Positions 26,259 through 35,498 of a stretch of DNA of 64,000 bases are shown here, piece by piece. Under the pieces are notes generated by a model. That model was not told the DNA's origin. It did no database searches and saw nothing but the letters and a program-made list of their open reading frames with translations. The stretch is from Thalassovita gelatinovora. GTDB lineage: Bacteria > Pseudomonadota > Alphaproteobacteria > Rhodobacterales > Rhodobacteraceae. The stretch is from contig NZ_CYSA01000015.1 in NCBI RefSeq assembly GCF_001458355.1, positions 625,001 to 689,000 of the forward strand, given 5' to 3'. The position numbers and the translations under genes were made by a program. Every line of letters starts with the position of its first letter. The stretch's first letter is position 1.

Positions 26259-27020
26259 ATGTCGGACCAACCTGCCTTCTCTGAAAAATCTTTGCCGCTT
26301 TTTTCAGCGGACGATACCCCGATCATGCCATCTTCTTCACCGCAGCAGCCTTCTTATATCGCCGATCACCGCCAGCGGCTACGCGACAGGTTCCTCCAGG
26401 GCGGTGCGACCGCGATACCCGATTACGAAATGCTGGAACTGGTTCTGTTTCGCGCCATCCCGCGCCGAGATGTCAAACCGCTTGCCTGGCGGTTGCTGGA
26501 CACGTTCGGTGATTTCAACCGCGTTGTATCCGCCCCAATCCCCCGCTTGTTGGAGGTCAAGGGCATCGGCCCCGCCGTCATCACCGAATTGAAAATCATC
26601 GAAGCTGCGGCGCACCGCCTATCCCGTGCCCGGGTGTTGCAAAGACATGTGGTCAGCAGCTGGGACGATCTTCTGAATTACTGCCACGTAACCATGGCGC
26701 ATCGCGATACCGAACAATTCCGGGTGCTGTATCTGGACCGCAAAAACGTGATGATCGCGGACGAGGAACAGGCGCGCGGGACCGTCGATCACGTGCCGGT
26801 CTATCCGCGCGAAGTGGTCAAGCGTGCCCTAGAACATAATGCCAGCGCATTGATCCTGGTACATAACCATCCCTCTGGCGATCCCACGCCTTCCGAGGCG
26901 GATATCGTCATGACGAAACAAATCGAAGCTGCGGCACAGGCGCTTGGCCTGACCCTGCATGACCACCTGATCATCGGAAAATCACGCGAACTCAGCTTCC
27001 ACGCCGAAGGATTGCTGTAG
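26259..27020 (+). CDS. radC: RadC/UPF0758 family JAB-domain protein
   Basis: The 253-residue product has an N-terminal helix-hairpin-helix region (LLEVKGIGPAVITELKIIEAA) and a C-terminal JAB/MPN domain with the metal motif LILVHNHPSGDPTPSEADIV (H-x-H and D). The family was once linked to repair of radiation damage, but this is not supported; its function is unknown, possibly metalloprotease or nuclease. The start at 26259 is an ATG following the gap after dnaJ; the first 40 residues are low-complexity. It stands alone and converges with the next gene. Confidence 0.88.
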   Translation: MSDQPAFSEKSLPLFSADDTPIMPSSSPQQPSYIADHRQRLRDRFLQGGATAIPDYEMLELVLFRAIPRRDVKPLAWRLLDTFGDFNRVVSAPIPRLLEVKGIGPAVITELKIIEAAAHRLSRARVLQRHVVSSWDDLLNYCHVTMAHRDTEQFRVLYLDRKNVMIADEEQARGTVDHVPVYPREVVKRALEHNASALILVHNHPSGDPTPSEADIVMTKQIEAAAQALGLTLHDHLIIGKSRELSFHAEGLL

Positions 27021-27053
27021 CACGCGGTCCAGACGGACAAGCAAACACATGTT

Positions 27054-28613
27054 TCAGCGCAGCCAAACCTCGACCCGGCGATTGGCTTTGCGGCCCCAGG
27101 CGCTGTCGTCGCAGGCCATCGGCATGGCTTCGCCAAAAGCCTCGGCCTGCAAATCCATTTGTTCGAAATTTGCCGTCTCAGCCGCCTTTTTCACTGCGGT
27201 CAGAACCGCTTTGGCCCGCCGCAATGAAATCGCTAGATTGCTGACGGCGCTCCCATCGCCATCACTGAACCCCACGAACAACAATTGGCGCGTATCAAAT
27301 GCCCCGGTTTCCAATGCAAGGGCCAATTGTTCCACGTTCGATCTCGAATGCGCATCAAGCCGCGCAGACCCGGTTTCGAACCTGAAAGACAGACTTAGCC
27401 TAGTCTTGTCAGACAGCAGCTCGACCATGCGCTTCAGTTCGTCCAGGCCAATTTCTTCCCCTGAACGGGCGATCGCATTGGCGAAACGGGCACCTTGATC
27501 ATCGATCGCGATCTCTTCCGGGATCTGATCGGTGAATCCGGCGCGGCGGATCACAATCTGAGCCGCGTTCGACCGAGTGAATGTCAGGAAATCCCGCGCC
27601 AGTTTCGGCAGGCGCCGCGCCGGTAGATACAAAAACATCGGTGCGGTCAGCGGATAATCTTCGGTCTTGATCGTCTTGCGATTGGCATACATGGCGAAAC
27701 CGCAATTGCCGCTCAGCGCAATCGGTTTGGCATTCCCGGTCCCCGTCACGCTGGTCAGGCCGATCCCGAACGGATCGCGTTCCACTGCCCGGACCAGCTC
27801 TGGATCACTGTCATATCGCAGTGCCAGATCTGACACCACCTTTCCCACCGGACGAAGCAGGCGGTCATCGGCAGCCTGCCACAGACCGGAATGCTGGTTT
27901 CGCAGATGCAGGGTAACCGGCGCATCAGGCCCACCCAGGGCGGCCCAATTGGAAATTTCACCGCTCAATATCTTGGACAGATCCGAGGCGCTGATCCGGG
28001 TCAGCGGATTCCCCGGTGCGACAACCGGCACAAGCGCATCCAAGGCCAGAACCCGGCTGCGACCCTTCACCGTCATGTCCCCTAATCCGGCCTCTCGCGA
28101 CAGCGCCGCCTCGTCCGGGCGCAATTCGCGCAAAGTCATCGCGATATCAGCCTCATTGGCCAAAAGATCGGCAAAGCCTTCATCGCTATTGGTCAGGCGC
28201 AGGGTGAACAAACCCATGGTCTTACCGCTTTTCTGGTCCGTCAGGATAAACCGTGTATGGGATGCATCGACGATTTCCCGCTCCGACTGCAAGCCGGATT
28301 TACGGGCAAAGACTTCGATTAGCGCGGGCAACAGAACGCGCCCCATTGATCCCGCACCGGAAAATTGCAATTCGGCCACGTAATCGGTCAGGCTTGGGCA
28401 GGCCGGCCCATCGCAGTTCACCCCCGACCCGTCGACCGTCAGTTCGCCGTAGATGGTATCGACCCGGTAATATTCACCGTCGAAGCCCAACAATGTACCG
28501 GAAATTTCCACCGAACCATCGCGCGACATCAAAGTGACATCCTGTGCCAATGCAATCGGTGGCAGCGCAAAAAGAAAAAGCGCGGCGAGGATCGCCGCAC
28601 GCGCTATTGTCAT
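27054..28613 (-). CDS. Phosphate-binding-like/OmpA-domain fusion lipoprotein-type envelope protein
   Basis: The 519-residue product has a signal peptide (1-23, ending ALAQ). Residues ~80-350 resemble a PstS-type periplasmic binding domain: LQFSGAGSMGRVLLPALIEVF, LANEADIAMTLREL, VLALDALVPVVAPGNPLTRI and ILSGEISNWAALGGPD. Residues ~395-519 are an OmpA/MotB-like peptidoglycan-binding domain with LSFRFETGSARLD, FVGFSDGDGSAVSNLAISLRRAKAV and the terminal RKANRRVEVWL. No lipobox is visible, so it is periplasmic and held to the cell wall by the OmpA domain. Fusion of the two domains is characteristic of a small family in Rhodobacteraceae; the ligand is unknown. No pst genes are nearby. It lies 22 bases downstream of another exported protein. 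Confidence 0.78.
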   Translation of the reverse strand: MTIARAAILAALFLFALPPIALAQDVTLMSRDGSVEISGTLLGFDGEYYRVDTIYGELTVDGSGVNCDGPACPSLTDYVAELQFSGAGSMGRVLLPALIEVFARKSGLQSEREIVDASHTRFILTDQKSGKTMGLFTLRLTNSDEGFADLLANEADIAMTLRELRPDEAALSREAGLGDMTVKGRSRVLALDALVPVVAPGNPLTRISASDLSKILSGEISNWAALGGPDAPVTLHLRNQHSGLWQAADDRLLRPVGKVVSDLALRYDSDPELVRAVERDPFGIGLTSVTGTGNAKPIALSGNCGFAMYANRKTIKTEDYPLTAPMFLYLPARRLPKLARDFLTFTRSNAAQIVIRRAGFTDQIPEEIAIDDQGARFANAIARSGEEIGLDELKRMVELLSDKTRLSLSFRFETGSARLDAHSRSNVEQLALALETGAFDTRQLLFVGFSDGDGSAVSNLAISLRRAKAVLTAVKKAAETANFEQMDLQAEAFGEAMPMACDDSAWGRKANRRVEVWLR

Positions 28614-28635
28614 GGCTTTGTCCCCGAAATGACGT

Positions 28636-29601
28636 CTAGTTCGCCGCGATATTCAGGTCTTGCAACAGGTTTTTCAACACCAGAAAGCCCCCTTGCGCAT
28701 CGCATTGCGGCATGGAAAGCACAAGTTCGCGCACTTGCAGTGGCGACCCATCGCTATTGAGCTGCAACGACTCGGCACCGATTTCGCGGTCGCAATTATC
28801 CGCCGTCACTTCGACATCGACGCTAAAGGCGATATCGCCATCGCGCGCCGCATGCCCCGAGGGGAAAGTATAAATTTCAGCGCGGTAATCGTCCGGCCCT
28901 TGCCGGTTTCCCAATTCAGTCAAGAAGCCGCCCTGCCCCGCTAACGCCTGATCCGCATTTCCAGGGGCATCGGCCCAGATATGTCCCTCTTGACCAAACT
29001 CAGCACCATATTCCATTGCGTGGATATGCAGGCCTTCCGCGCCGCGCCATTGCAGAACGGCGCGTTCGAAATCGGCCAGATCAGGAACGGTGGTATGCGC
29101 GACGGCACCGTCACCGTTGCCGAAATCGGCAATGAAAACGGCAATCTGCGACAGGGCGGGCACCTGAACTGTCAAACCGCCCTGATCGTCAGTGACGTCG
29201 CTGAACATCATCCCGTTGTGGTGAATGGAAACACGCTGATCCGGCAGGCAGGCAACCAGTTCCAGTTCGACCATGGCGGCAGGCATCGGCGTGACGGTCA
29301 TAACCGGATCGCAAACCGTGGCGGGCACACCCAGAACCGGAATATCAACAATCGGTTCGACATCCAGTTGCGGCGTGGCGGCCGCGTGTCGGATCGGTTC
29401 GGGCCGGTCAGGGAAAATCGCAGGGGCTTCTTCTTCGGTGGGCGGCGCCACAGTCAGCGTAATATCATCCAACGCTAGCCGCTGCGGTTCAATCACGGCG
29501 GTCTGGCGCTGTGAGTTCGATCCATTTTGCATGACATAACCGATCGCCAAAGCGGCGGTCACGGATGCAACACCCATTACAATGCGATTCAAATTAGCCA
29601 T
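28636..29601 (-). CDS. Membrane-anchored envelope protein of unknown function
   Basis: The 321-residue product has a hydrophobic N-terminal anchor (residues ~6-24, RIVMGVASVTAALAIGYVM) without a clear cleavage site, then a proline-rich acidic linker (TVAPPTEEEAPAIFPDRPEP) and a beta-rich region. Cysteines at about 97, 118, 272 and 304 may form disulphides. Several Rhodobacteraceae genomes carry similar proteins annotated as hypothetical or translocase-like; I do not recognise a domain. Same orientation and a 22-base gap to the downstream PstS/OmpA-domain gene suggest an operon. secA follows downstream on the same strand after ~100 bases at the other side. Confidence 0.6.
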   Translation of the reverse strand: MANLNRIVMGVASVTAALAIGYVMQNGSNSQRQTAVIEPQRLALDDITLTVAPPTEEEAPAIFPDRPEPIRHAAATPQLDVEPIVDIPVLGVPATVCDPVMTVTPMPAAMVELELVACLPDQRVSIHHNGMMFSDVTDDQGGLTVQVPALSQIAVFIADFGNGDGAVAHTTVPDLADFERAVLQWRGAEGLHIHAMEYGAEFGQEGHIWADAPGNADQALAGQGGFLTELGNRQGPDDYRAEIYTFPSGHAARDGDIAFSVDVEVTADNCDREIGAESLQLNSDGSPLQVRELVLSMPQCDAQGGFLVLKNLLQDLNIAAN

Positions 29602-29704
29602 TTTGTGCCTCCGGAACGGATTTGATTAGCCGTGATCAAACCTTAAAAAAGAGGCAGCGATGTGGCATGGGCGCGGTGTCTTTCTGACCCGCACCCATCT
29701 TTTA

Positions 29705-32416
29705 TCAGGCCAAACGACCGTGACAGTGTTTGAATTTTTTACCCGATCCGCAGGGGCAAAGTTCGTTTCTGCCCGGGTTACCCCAAGTCGAAGGATCGTT
29801 TTCGTCGAACCCTTTCGCAGCGTCAACCGCCGGTTCTGCATCCTGCTCCGCGGGTACGGTGGCTTCCGGTGCTTGCATCGCGGCCTGTTGCGCGGCCATC
29901 TGCTGCATCATCTGTTGCTGTTCTTCTTCGGTCATCGGGCGAATCTGACCCAATTTCAGCGTCACGTCTTCGCGCAGACCATCCAGCATCGATTCGAACA
30001 GTTGGAAGCTTTCGGTTTTGTATTCGTTCAGCGGATCACGCTGGGCATAACCGCGGAACCCCACGACTGAGCGCAGATGTTCCAGCGTCAGAAGGTGTTC
30101 GCGCCATTTGGCATCAATGGTCTGCAGCAGGATCTGCTTTTCGATCTGGCGCATGGTATCGGCCCCGAAGGCTTCGGCCTTAGCGGCCATCGATTTGTCT
30201 GCTTCTTCTTCCAGACGTTCAGCGATCACATCGCCATCGACACCTTCTTCTTCGGCCCATTTGATGACCGGTATATCCATGTTCAGCTTTTCAAGAACCG
30301 CAGCGTACAACCCTTCGGTGTTCCACTGATCGGCATAGGATTTCGGCGGGATATAGGTGTCGACCAGATCATCGATGACCTGATCGCGCATGTCCTTGGC
30401 GATTTCGGACAGGTCTTCGGCCTCCATGATTTCACGGCGCTGGCTGAAAATCACCTTGCGCTGTTCATTCATCACATCGTCGAATTTGAGCAACTGTTTG
30501 CGGATGTCAAAATTGCGTCCTTCGACCTTGGCCTGAGCACGTTCTAACGATTTGTTCACCCAAGGGTGAATGATCGCTTCGCCTTCTTTCATACCGAGAG
30601 ACGACAGAACCTTTTCCAACCGTTCCGACCCGAAAATTCGCATCAGGTCGTCTTCCAAAGACAAGAAGAACGAAGATCGGCCCGGATCGCCCTGACGGCC
30701 CGACCGACCGCGCAACTGGTTATCGATGCGGCGGCTTTCGTGCCGTTCGGTGGCCAGAACGAAAAGCCCGCCCGCCTCTTTCACCGCCTGTTCGTCAGCT
30801 TCGTGTTCCTTTTCGATCCGTTCACGGATCGCCTGATGGTCTGCTTCGGAATTGCCCTCGATGGCTTCCATGATCTTGAATTCGACATTGCCGCCCAGCT
30901 TGATATCGGTGCCGCGGCCGGCCATGTTGGTAGCAATAGTCACCGCGCCCAGCTTGCCTGCGTCAGCGACAATCTGCGCCTCTTTTTCATGCTGGCGGGC
31001 GTTCAGAACACTGTGCGGTACACCGGCTTCGGTCAACAACTGGCTGAGGAATTCCGATTTCTCGATCGAAGTGGTTCCGACCAGAACCGGCTGCTGCTTG
31101 GCATGCGCTTCCTCAATGGTGCGCACGATGGCGTCGAACTTTTCCTTGGCGGTGCGATAGACTTGGTCGTCTTCATCCAGACGGGCAATCGGTCTGTTGG
31201 TTGGCACTTCGACCACGCCCAGCCCGTAGATTTCCATGAATTCCTCGGCTTCGGTCGCTGCAGTGCCGGTCATCCCCGCCAGTTTGTCGTAGAGCCGGAA
31301 ATAGTTTTGGAAAGTCACCTGCGCCAAGGTCACATTTTCGGCCTGAATCGAGCAGCCTTCCTTGGCTTCGATCGCCTGATGCAAACCGTCAGACAAGCGG
31401 CGCCCGGCCATCATCCGGCCGGTGAATTCATCGATCAGCACCACATCGCCGTCACGGACGATATAATCCTTGTCCCGGGTAAACAGTTTGTGCGCCCGCA
31501 ATCCCTGATTGACATGATGCACCAGAGTCGTGCTTTCGGGATCGTACAGGCTTTGTCCTTCGGGCAACAAACCGGCCTTCAGCAACGTGGCTTCAAGGAA
31601 TTCGTTGCCTTCGTCGGTATAGGTCACGTTCCGGGTTTTTTCATCGAGCGCAAAATGTTCCTCGGACAGTTCCGGGATCAGCTTGTCGATGGCAATATAG
31701 AGATCCGAACGGTCTTGCGCCGGACCCGAAATGATCAGCGGCGTCCGCGCTTCGTCAATCAGGATCGAATCGACTTCGTCAACGATGGCATAGTGATGAT
31801 AGCGCTGGTTCATGTCGGACAATTCCGACTTCATGTTGTCGCGCAAATAGTCGAAGCCAAGTTCATTGTTCGTGGCATAGGTTACGTCGCACGCATAGGC
31901 CGATTTCTTTTCGTCTTCGGGCTGCTGCGGATAAACCACACCGGTGGTTAGACCCAGTGCGCTGTAAACATTGCTCATCCATTCGGCGTCGCGCTTGGCC
32001 AGGTAATCGTTGACCGTGACGATATGCACGCCCTTACCGGACAGGGCATTCAGATACGCCGGGAACGTCGCCACCAGCGTCTTGCCTTCTCCGGTTTTCA
32101 TTTCCGAAATATTTCCCTGATGCAGGAAAATCCCGCCCATCAGCTGAGTATCGAAGGCCCGCAGCCCCAACGCCCGCTTGGCCGCTTCACGGCAGTTGGC
32201 AAAAGCTTCGGGCAGGATCGCATCGACGCTTTCGCCGTCCGCTACCCGCTTCTTCAGCTCCGTGGTTTTTTCAATCAGCCCCTCATCGGAAAGTTTTTCG
32301 AATTCCGGTTCCAGCGCGTTGATTTTTTCCACCAACGGACGCGTCGCCTTGATTTTGCGGTCATTCGGCGTGCCGAAGACCTTTTTGGCGAGTGTTCCGA
32401 AACCCAACATATTCAT
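29705..32416 (-). CDS. secA: Preprotein translocase ATPase SecA
   Basis: The 903-residue motor drives protein export through SecYEG. Residues ~80-240 hold DEAD-type motor 1 with [20 protein letters not shown] (Walker A) and [20 protein letters not shown] (Walker B), the cross-linking domain follows, then motor 2 with [19 protein letters not shown] and [20 protein letters not shown]. The C-terminus has the zinc/SecB-binding motif [14 protein letters not shown]. Length is typical for alphaproteobacteria. It starts at ATG 32416 (MNMLGFG). It is divergent from an exported parvulin. Confidence 0.98.
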   Translation of the reverse strand: MNMLGFGTLAKKVFGTPNDRKIKATRPLVEKINALEPEFEKLSDEGLIEKTTELKKRVADGESVDAILPEAFANCREAAKRALGLRAFDTQLMGGIFLHQGNISEMKTGEGKTLVATFPAYLNALSGKGVHIVTVNDYLAKRDAEWMSNVYSALGLTTGVVYPQQPEDEKKSAYACDVTYATNNELGFDYLRDNMKSELSDMNQRYHHYAIVDEVDSILIDEARTPLIISGPAQDRSDLYIAIDKLIPELSEEHFALDEKTRNVTYTDEGNEFLEATLLKAGLLPEGQSLYDPESTTLVHHVNQGLRAHKLFTRDKDYIVRDGDVVLIDEFTGRMMAGRRLSDGLHQAIEAKEGCSIQAENVTLAQVTFQNYFRLYDKLAGMTGTAATEAEEFMEIYGLGVVEVPTNRPIARLDEDDQVYRTAKEKFDAIVRTIEEAHAKQQPVLVGTTSIEKSEFLSQLLTEAGVPHSVLNARQHEKEAQIVADAGKLGAVTIATNMAGRGTDIKLGGNVEFKIMEAIEGNSEADHQAIRERIEKEHEADEQAVKEAGGLFVLATERHESRRIDNQLRGRSGRQGDPGRSSFFLSLEDDLMRIFGSERLEKVLSSLGMKEGEAIIHPWVNKSLERAQAKVEGRNFDIRKQLLKFDDVMNEQRKVIFSQRREIMEAEDLSEIAKDMRDQVIDDLVDTYIPPKSYADQWNTEGLYAAVLEKLNMDIPVIKWAEEEGVDGDVIAERLEEEADKSMAAKAEAFGADTMRQIEKQILLQTIDAKWREHLLTLEHLRSVVGFRGYAQRDPLNEYKTESFQLFESMLDGLREDVTLKLGQIRPMTEEEQQQMMQQMAAQQAAMQAPEATVPAEQDAEPAVDAAKGFDENDPSTWGNPGRNELCPCGSGKKFKHCHGRLA

Positions 32417-32587
32417 TCCGATCCGGTCGTTGACAATATCGTGCGAGGCATTTGCTTGCTGCCCCCGAATGCACCGAATAAAACAGGTGCGAAGTCCAGC
32501 ACTCCAAAGGCCTCAAGGCGATGTAAGGGGAGGCTGGTGCAGTGTCAACGTTACGCGCCCAGAGTGCGCCCTTAAAGGACCCAGCTC

Positions 32588-33439
32588 ATGTCAAAACGCC
32601 TCACTTTCCTGTCAGCTGCTGCCCTATCGATCAGCATGGCGCTGCCGGTAATGGCACAGGACATTCCCAAAGCAGAAGATGTGGTTGCCACAGTGAACGG
32701 GGCCGAAATCACTCTGGGTCACGTTTTGCAAATCCGTCAGGGGCTGCCGCCGCAATATCAACAACTGCCGCCCGAACAGTTGTTGCCCGGAATTCTGAAT
32801 CAGGTGATTCAGCAAACCTTGCTGGAGCAAAGTCTTGACGGAAAATTGCCGAAATCAGCGCAATACGAATTAGACAATCAACGCCGCGCCGCAATGGCCA
32901 ATGCCGCTATTGATGATGTGCTAAAATCTGCAGTAACCGATGAAGCGCTGCAGGCAGAATATGACGCCAGCTATGCCGATTTTGAGGCTACCCCTGAATA
33001 TAGCGCCGCCCATATCCTAGTCGAAACCGAAGACGCAGCACAGAAACTCGCTGAAGAAGCCCGCGATGGTGCCGATTTCGCAGAGCTGGCCAAAACCCAT
33101 TCTACCGGCCCGTCCGCCCCCAATGGCGGTTCTTTGGGTTGGTTCGGCCCCGGTATGATGGTGCCACCGTTCGAAGACGCCGTTGTCGCGATGGAAGCTG
33201 GCGAAGTTTCCGATCCGGTCGAGACCCAGTTTGGTTGGCACGTCATCAAGCTGATCGAAACACGAAATGCCCCGAAACCCAGCTTTGACGAAGTCCGTCC
33301 GCAACTGGAAGGCAACCTTCAGGAAAAGACCATCACTGCGCTGTTGGAAGACCTGACCGCCAAGGCGAGCATCGACCGGACCGCCGCGGATGCTCTTGAT
33401 CCCGGGGTTTTGTCCGATCCCAGCATCCTTGAGGAATGA
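32588..33439 (+). CDS. Exported parvulin-type peptidyl-prolyl isomerase
   Basis: The 283-residue product assists folding of secreted proteins in the periplasm. It has a signal peptide (1-24, ending VMAQ), an N-terminal SurA-like helical region (QGLPPQYQQLPPEQLLPGIL ... QQTLLEQSL) and a parvulin (rotamase) domain at ~125-235 with YSAAHILVETEDAAQKLAEE, GPSAPNGGSLGWFGPGMMV and VETQFGWHVIKLIETR. It is divergent from secA and followed three bases later by argJ. It resembles PrsA/SurA-type foldases of alphaproteobacteria. Confidence 0.9.
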   Translation: MSKRLTFLSAAALSISMALPVMAQDIPKAEDVVATVNGAEITLGHVLQIRQGLPPQYQQLPPEQLLPGILNQVIQQTLLEQSLDGKLPKSAQYELDNQRRAAMANAAIDDVLKSAVTDEALQAEYDASYADFEATPEYSAAHILVETEDAAQKLAEEARDGADFAELAKTHSTGPSAPNGGSLGWFGPGMMVPPFEDAVVAMEAGEVSDPVETQFGWHVIKLIETRNAPKPSFDEVRPQLEGNLQEKTITALLEDLTAKASIDRTAADALDPGVLSDPSILEE

Positions 33440-33442
33440 TCG

Positions 33443-34687
33443 ATGGCTGGTAAACTCCCTGTTTCTCCGCTTGCACCGGAAAAATTCCCCACGCTTCCCG
33501 TGATTGACGGCGTGCGTTTCGCCGCGCTGGAGGCCGGGGTGCGTTATTCAGGCCGGGCGGATGTCATGTTGGCCGAGCTGTGCGAAGGCACCGCAGTCGC
33601 TGGTGTCTTCACCCGCTCTTCCACCCGCTCGGCAGCGGTGCTTGATTGCCAGGAAAAGATAACCGAGGATCTGGGCGGTAGAGCCGCGATCTTAGTGAAT
33701 TCAGGCAATTCTAACGCTTTCACCGGCCACTCCGGCTTCGATTCAGTGGCAAAGATCACCGCCGCAGTGGCCGAGACAATGAGCATCGATGCCAAGCGCG
33801 TTTTCACCGCGTCCACTGGCGTGATCGGCGAACCGATCAAATGGGAAAGGATCACCGCTAAAATTGGTGATCTGAATGCGGCCCTCGAAGCCGGCGCCAT
33901 GGAAAACGCTGCCCGCGCGATCATGACCACCGACACCTTCCCTAAAGGTGCCACGAAAACCGCCACGCTTGACGGGGTCGAGGTGAAAATCGCAGGCTTT
34001 GCCAAGGGCTCCGGTATGATCGCCCCCGATATGGCGACCATGCTTTGCTACATTTTCACCGATGCCGCGATGTCTCGCGAAGTGCTGCAGCAATGCCTCT
34101 GGCTAGACAATGCCTCGACCTTCAACTGCGTAACGGTGGACGGGGACACCTCGACCTCAGACACGGTTCTGGTCGCCGCCACCGGTAAGGCCGATATGGA
34201 GCCGATCACTGATTTCGCCGATCCGCGTGTACGGATTTTCCGTGATGCGTTGCATGCGGTGATGAAGGATCTAGCGATCCAGATCGCACGCGACGGCGAA
34301 GGCGCGACCAAGCTGATCGAGGTGCAAGTCACCGGCGCAAATGCCAATGGTCCCGCCCATCGCGTTGCCATGGCCATCGCCAATTCCCCGCTTGTGAAAA
34401 CCGCCGTGGCCGGTGAAGACCCGAACTGGGGCCGTATCGTCATGGCCGTCGGCAAGGCGGGCGAGCGCGCAGAACGCGACCGGCTAACCATTTGGTTCGG
34501 AGATATTCTCGTGGCTGAAAATGGCTGGGTCGCCCCGTCCTACACAGAAGAAGCCGGTGCCGCCTACATGAAGCGGGACGAGATTGTCATTCGTGTCGAT
34601 CTTGGCCTCGACAATGGCACAGCCACGGTTTGGTCCTGCGACCTGACTCACGGCTATATCTCTATCAACGCTGATTACCGGTCTTGA
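33443..34687 (+). CDS. argJ: Bifunctional glutamate N-acetyltransferase/amino-acid acetyltransferase
   Basis: ArgJ moves acetyl from N-acetylornithine to glutamate in cyclic arginine synthesis and may also use acetyl-CoA. The 414-residue product has the self-cleavage site in KGSGMIAPDMATMLCYIFTDA, where the Thr of MATML is the new N-terminus of the beta chain and the nucleophile. Other family sequences are ILVNSGNSNAFTGHSG, NTFNCVTVDGDTSTSD-like DNASTFNCVTVDGDTSTSDT and GEDPNWGRIVMAVGKAGE. It follows the parvulin gene and is followed after one base by mutT. Confidence 0.96.
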   Translation: MAGKLPVSPLAPEKFPTLPVIDGVRFAALEAGVRYSGRADVMLAELCEGTAVAGVFTRSSTRSAAVLDCQEKITEDLGGRAAILVNSGNSNAFTGHSGFDSVAKITAAVAETMSIDAKRVFTASTGVIGEPIKWERITAKIGDLNAALEAGAMENAARAIMTTDTFPKGATKTATLDGVEVKIAGFAKGSGMIAPDMATMLCYIFTDAAMSREVLQQCLWLDNASTFNCVTVDGDTSTSDTVLVAATGKADMEPITDFADPRVRIFRDALHAVMKDLAIQIARDGEGATKLIEVQVTGANANGPAHRVAMAIANSPLVKTAVAGEDPNWGRIVMAVGKAGERAERDRLTIWFGDILVAENGWVAPSYTEEAGAAYMKRDEIVIRVDLGLDNGTATVWSCDLTHGYISINADYRS

Positions 34688-34688
34688 G

Positions 34689-35093
34689 ATGGTGATGAAA
34701 ACCGTTCTGGTATCTGCTGTTGCCCTGATTGACGCTGACGGCCGCGTGCTTCTTGCACAGCGGCCGTCAGATAAATCCATGGCCGGTCTGTGGGAATTTC
34801 CCGGCGGCAAGATTGAACCGGGCGAAACCCCCGAACACGCGCTGATCCGCGAATTGCAGGAAGAATTGGGGATTGATACCTGGGCCAGTTGCCTTGCCCC
34901 GCTGACCTTTGCCAGCCACAGCTATGACAGCTTCCACTTGCTGATGCCGCTTTTTGCTTGTCGTAAATGGGATGGGATACCGCACCCGAAAGAAGGGCAA
35001 AGCCTGAAATGGGTACACGCCCGTGATTTATGCGATTATCCGATGCCTCCGGCCGATATTCCGCTGATTCCCATCCTTCGCGATTGGCTCTGA
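34689..35093 (+). CDS. mutT: 8-oxo-dGTP pyrophosphatase (Nudix)
   Basis: The 134-residue product hydrolyses oxidised dGTP. The Nudix box is GGKIEPGETPEHALIRELQEELGI, preceded by LLAQRPSDKSMAGLWEFPGG, the pattern of MutT. The ATG at 34689 begins one base after the argJ stop (TGAGATG), so the genes are probably coupled in translation. In many Rhodobacteraceae mutT follows argJ, which supports the call. Confidence 0.9.
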   Translation: MVMKTVLVSAVALIDADGRVLLAQRPSDKSMAGLWEFPGGKIEPGETPEHALIRELQEELGIDTWASCLAPLTFASHSYDSFHLLMPLFACRKWDGIPHPKEGQSLKWVHARDLCDYPMPPADIPLIPILRDWL

Positions 35094-35280
35094 TCGGCAT
35101 CTTCGGCTATCTGCCCAATACATACGCAAAGCACAACAGTTTCCCTGAAAGCCCCTACTTTTGGACATATGAGCCTTCTCATTGGTATAGATTTAGGGAC
35201 AATTCGTCATTTTTTCGTAGGTTTCCCGTCAAAAAATTTGTAAATTATACACATGTCAATCTTTTGGGGAGGATTAGACA

Positions 35281-35418
35281 ATGCTTCGTACGATCGTGAT
35301 TGGAAATTATGTTTCGGTTCAGGGAACCTTCGTGCGGGGGTTGCCGGATGGGAAAATTCTTGTCCGGGTCGGTGACAGGGAATTCGCAGGTCACCCGGTG
35401 TCGCAAAAGGCCGCCTGA
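35281..35418 (+). CDS. 45-residue conserved-looking protein
   Basis: A short frame starts at an ATG with a good GGGGAGGA seven bases upstream and encodes MLRTIVIGNYVSVQGTFV... ending VSQKAA. It reads as a compact beta-strand protein (YVSVQGTFVRGLPDGKILVRVG), which resembles small uncharacterised proteins I recall from Rhodobacteraceae; no function can be given. An AT-rich stretch with TATACA upstream may hold the promoter, and a strong terminator follows 22 bases later, which supports a separate small transcription unit. Confidence 0.65.
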   Translation: MLRTIVIGNYVSVQGTFVRGLPDGKILVRVGDREFAGHPVSQKAA

Positions 35419-35440
35419 AGCGCAAAATCTACTGGAATAG

Positions 35441-35475
35441 AGAAAGGGGAGAGCTGTTGCTCTCCCCTTTCTTGT
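35441..35475. terminator. Bidirectional terminator
   Basis: A perfect 13-bp stem (35441-35453 with 35460-35472), loop CTGTTG, is flanked by A and T tracts. It serves the small plus-strand gene and, from the other side, the minus-strand infB operon. Confidence 0.9.
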
Positions 35476-35498
35476 GTTTCGAAATCGATCCCGACGGA

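Noticed and set aside
30566-31951. 461-codon frame antisense to secA
   Set aside because: It is a long shadow frame produced by the GC-rich third positions of secA; secA itself is unmistakable.
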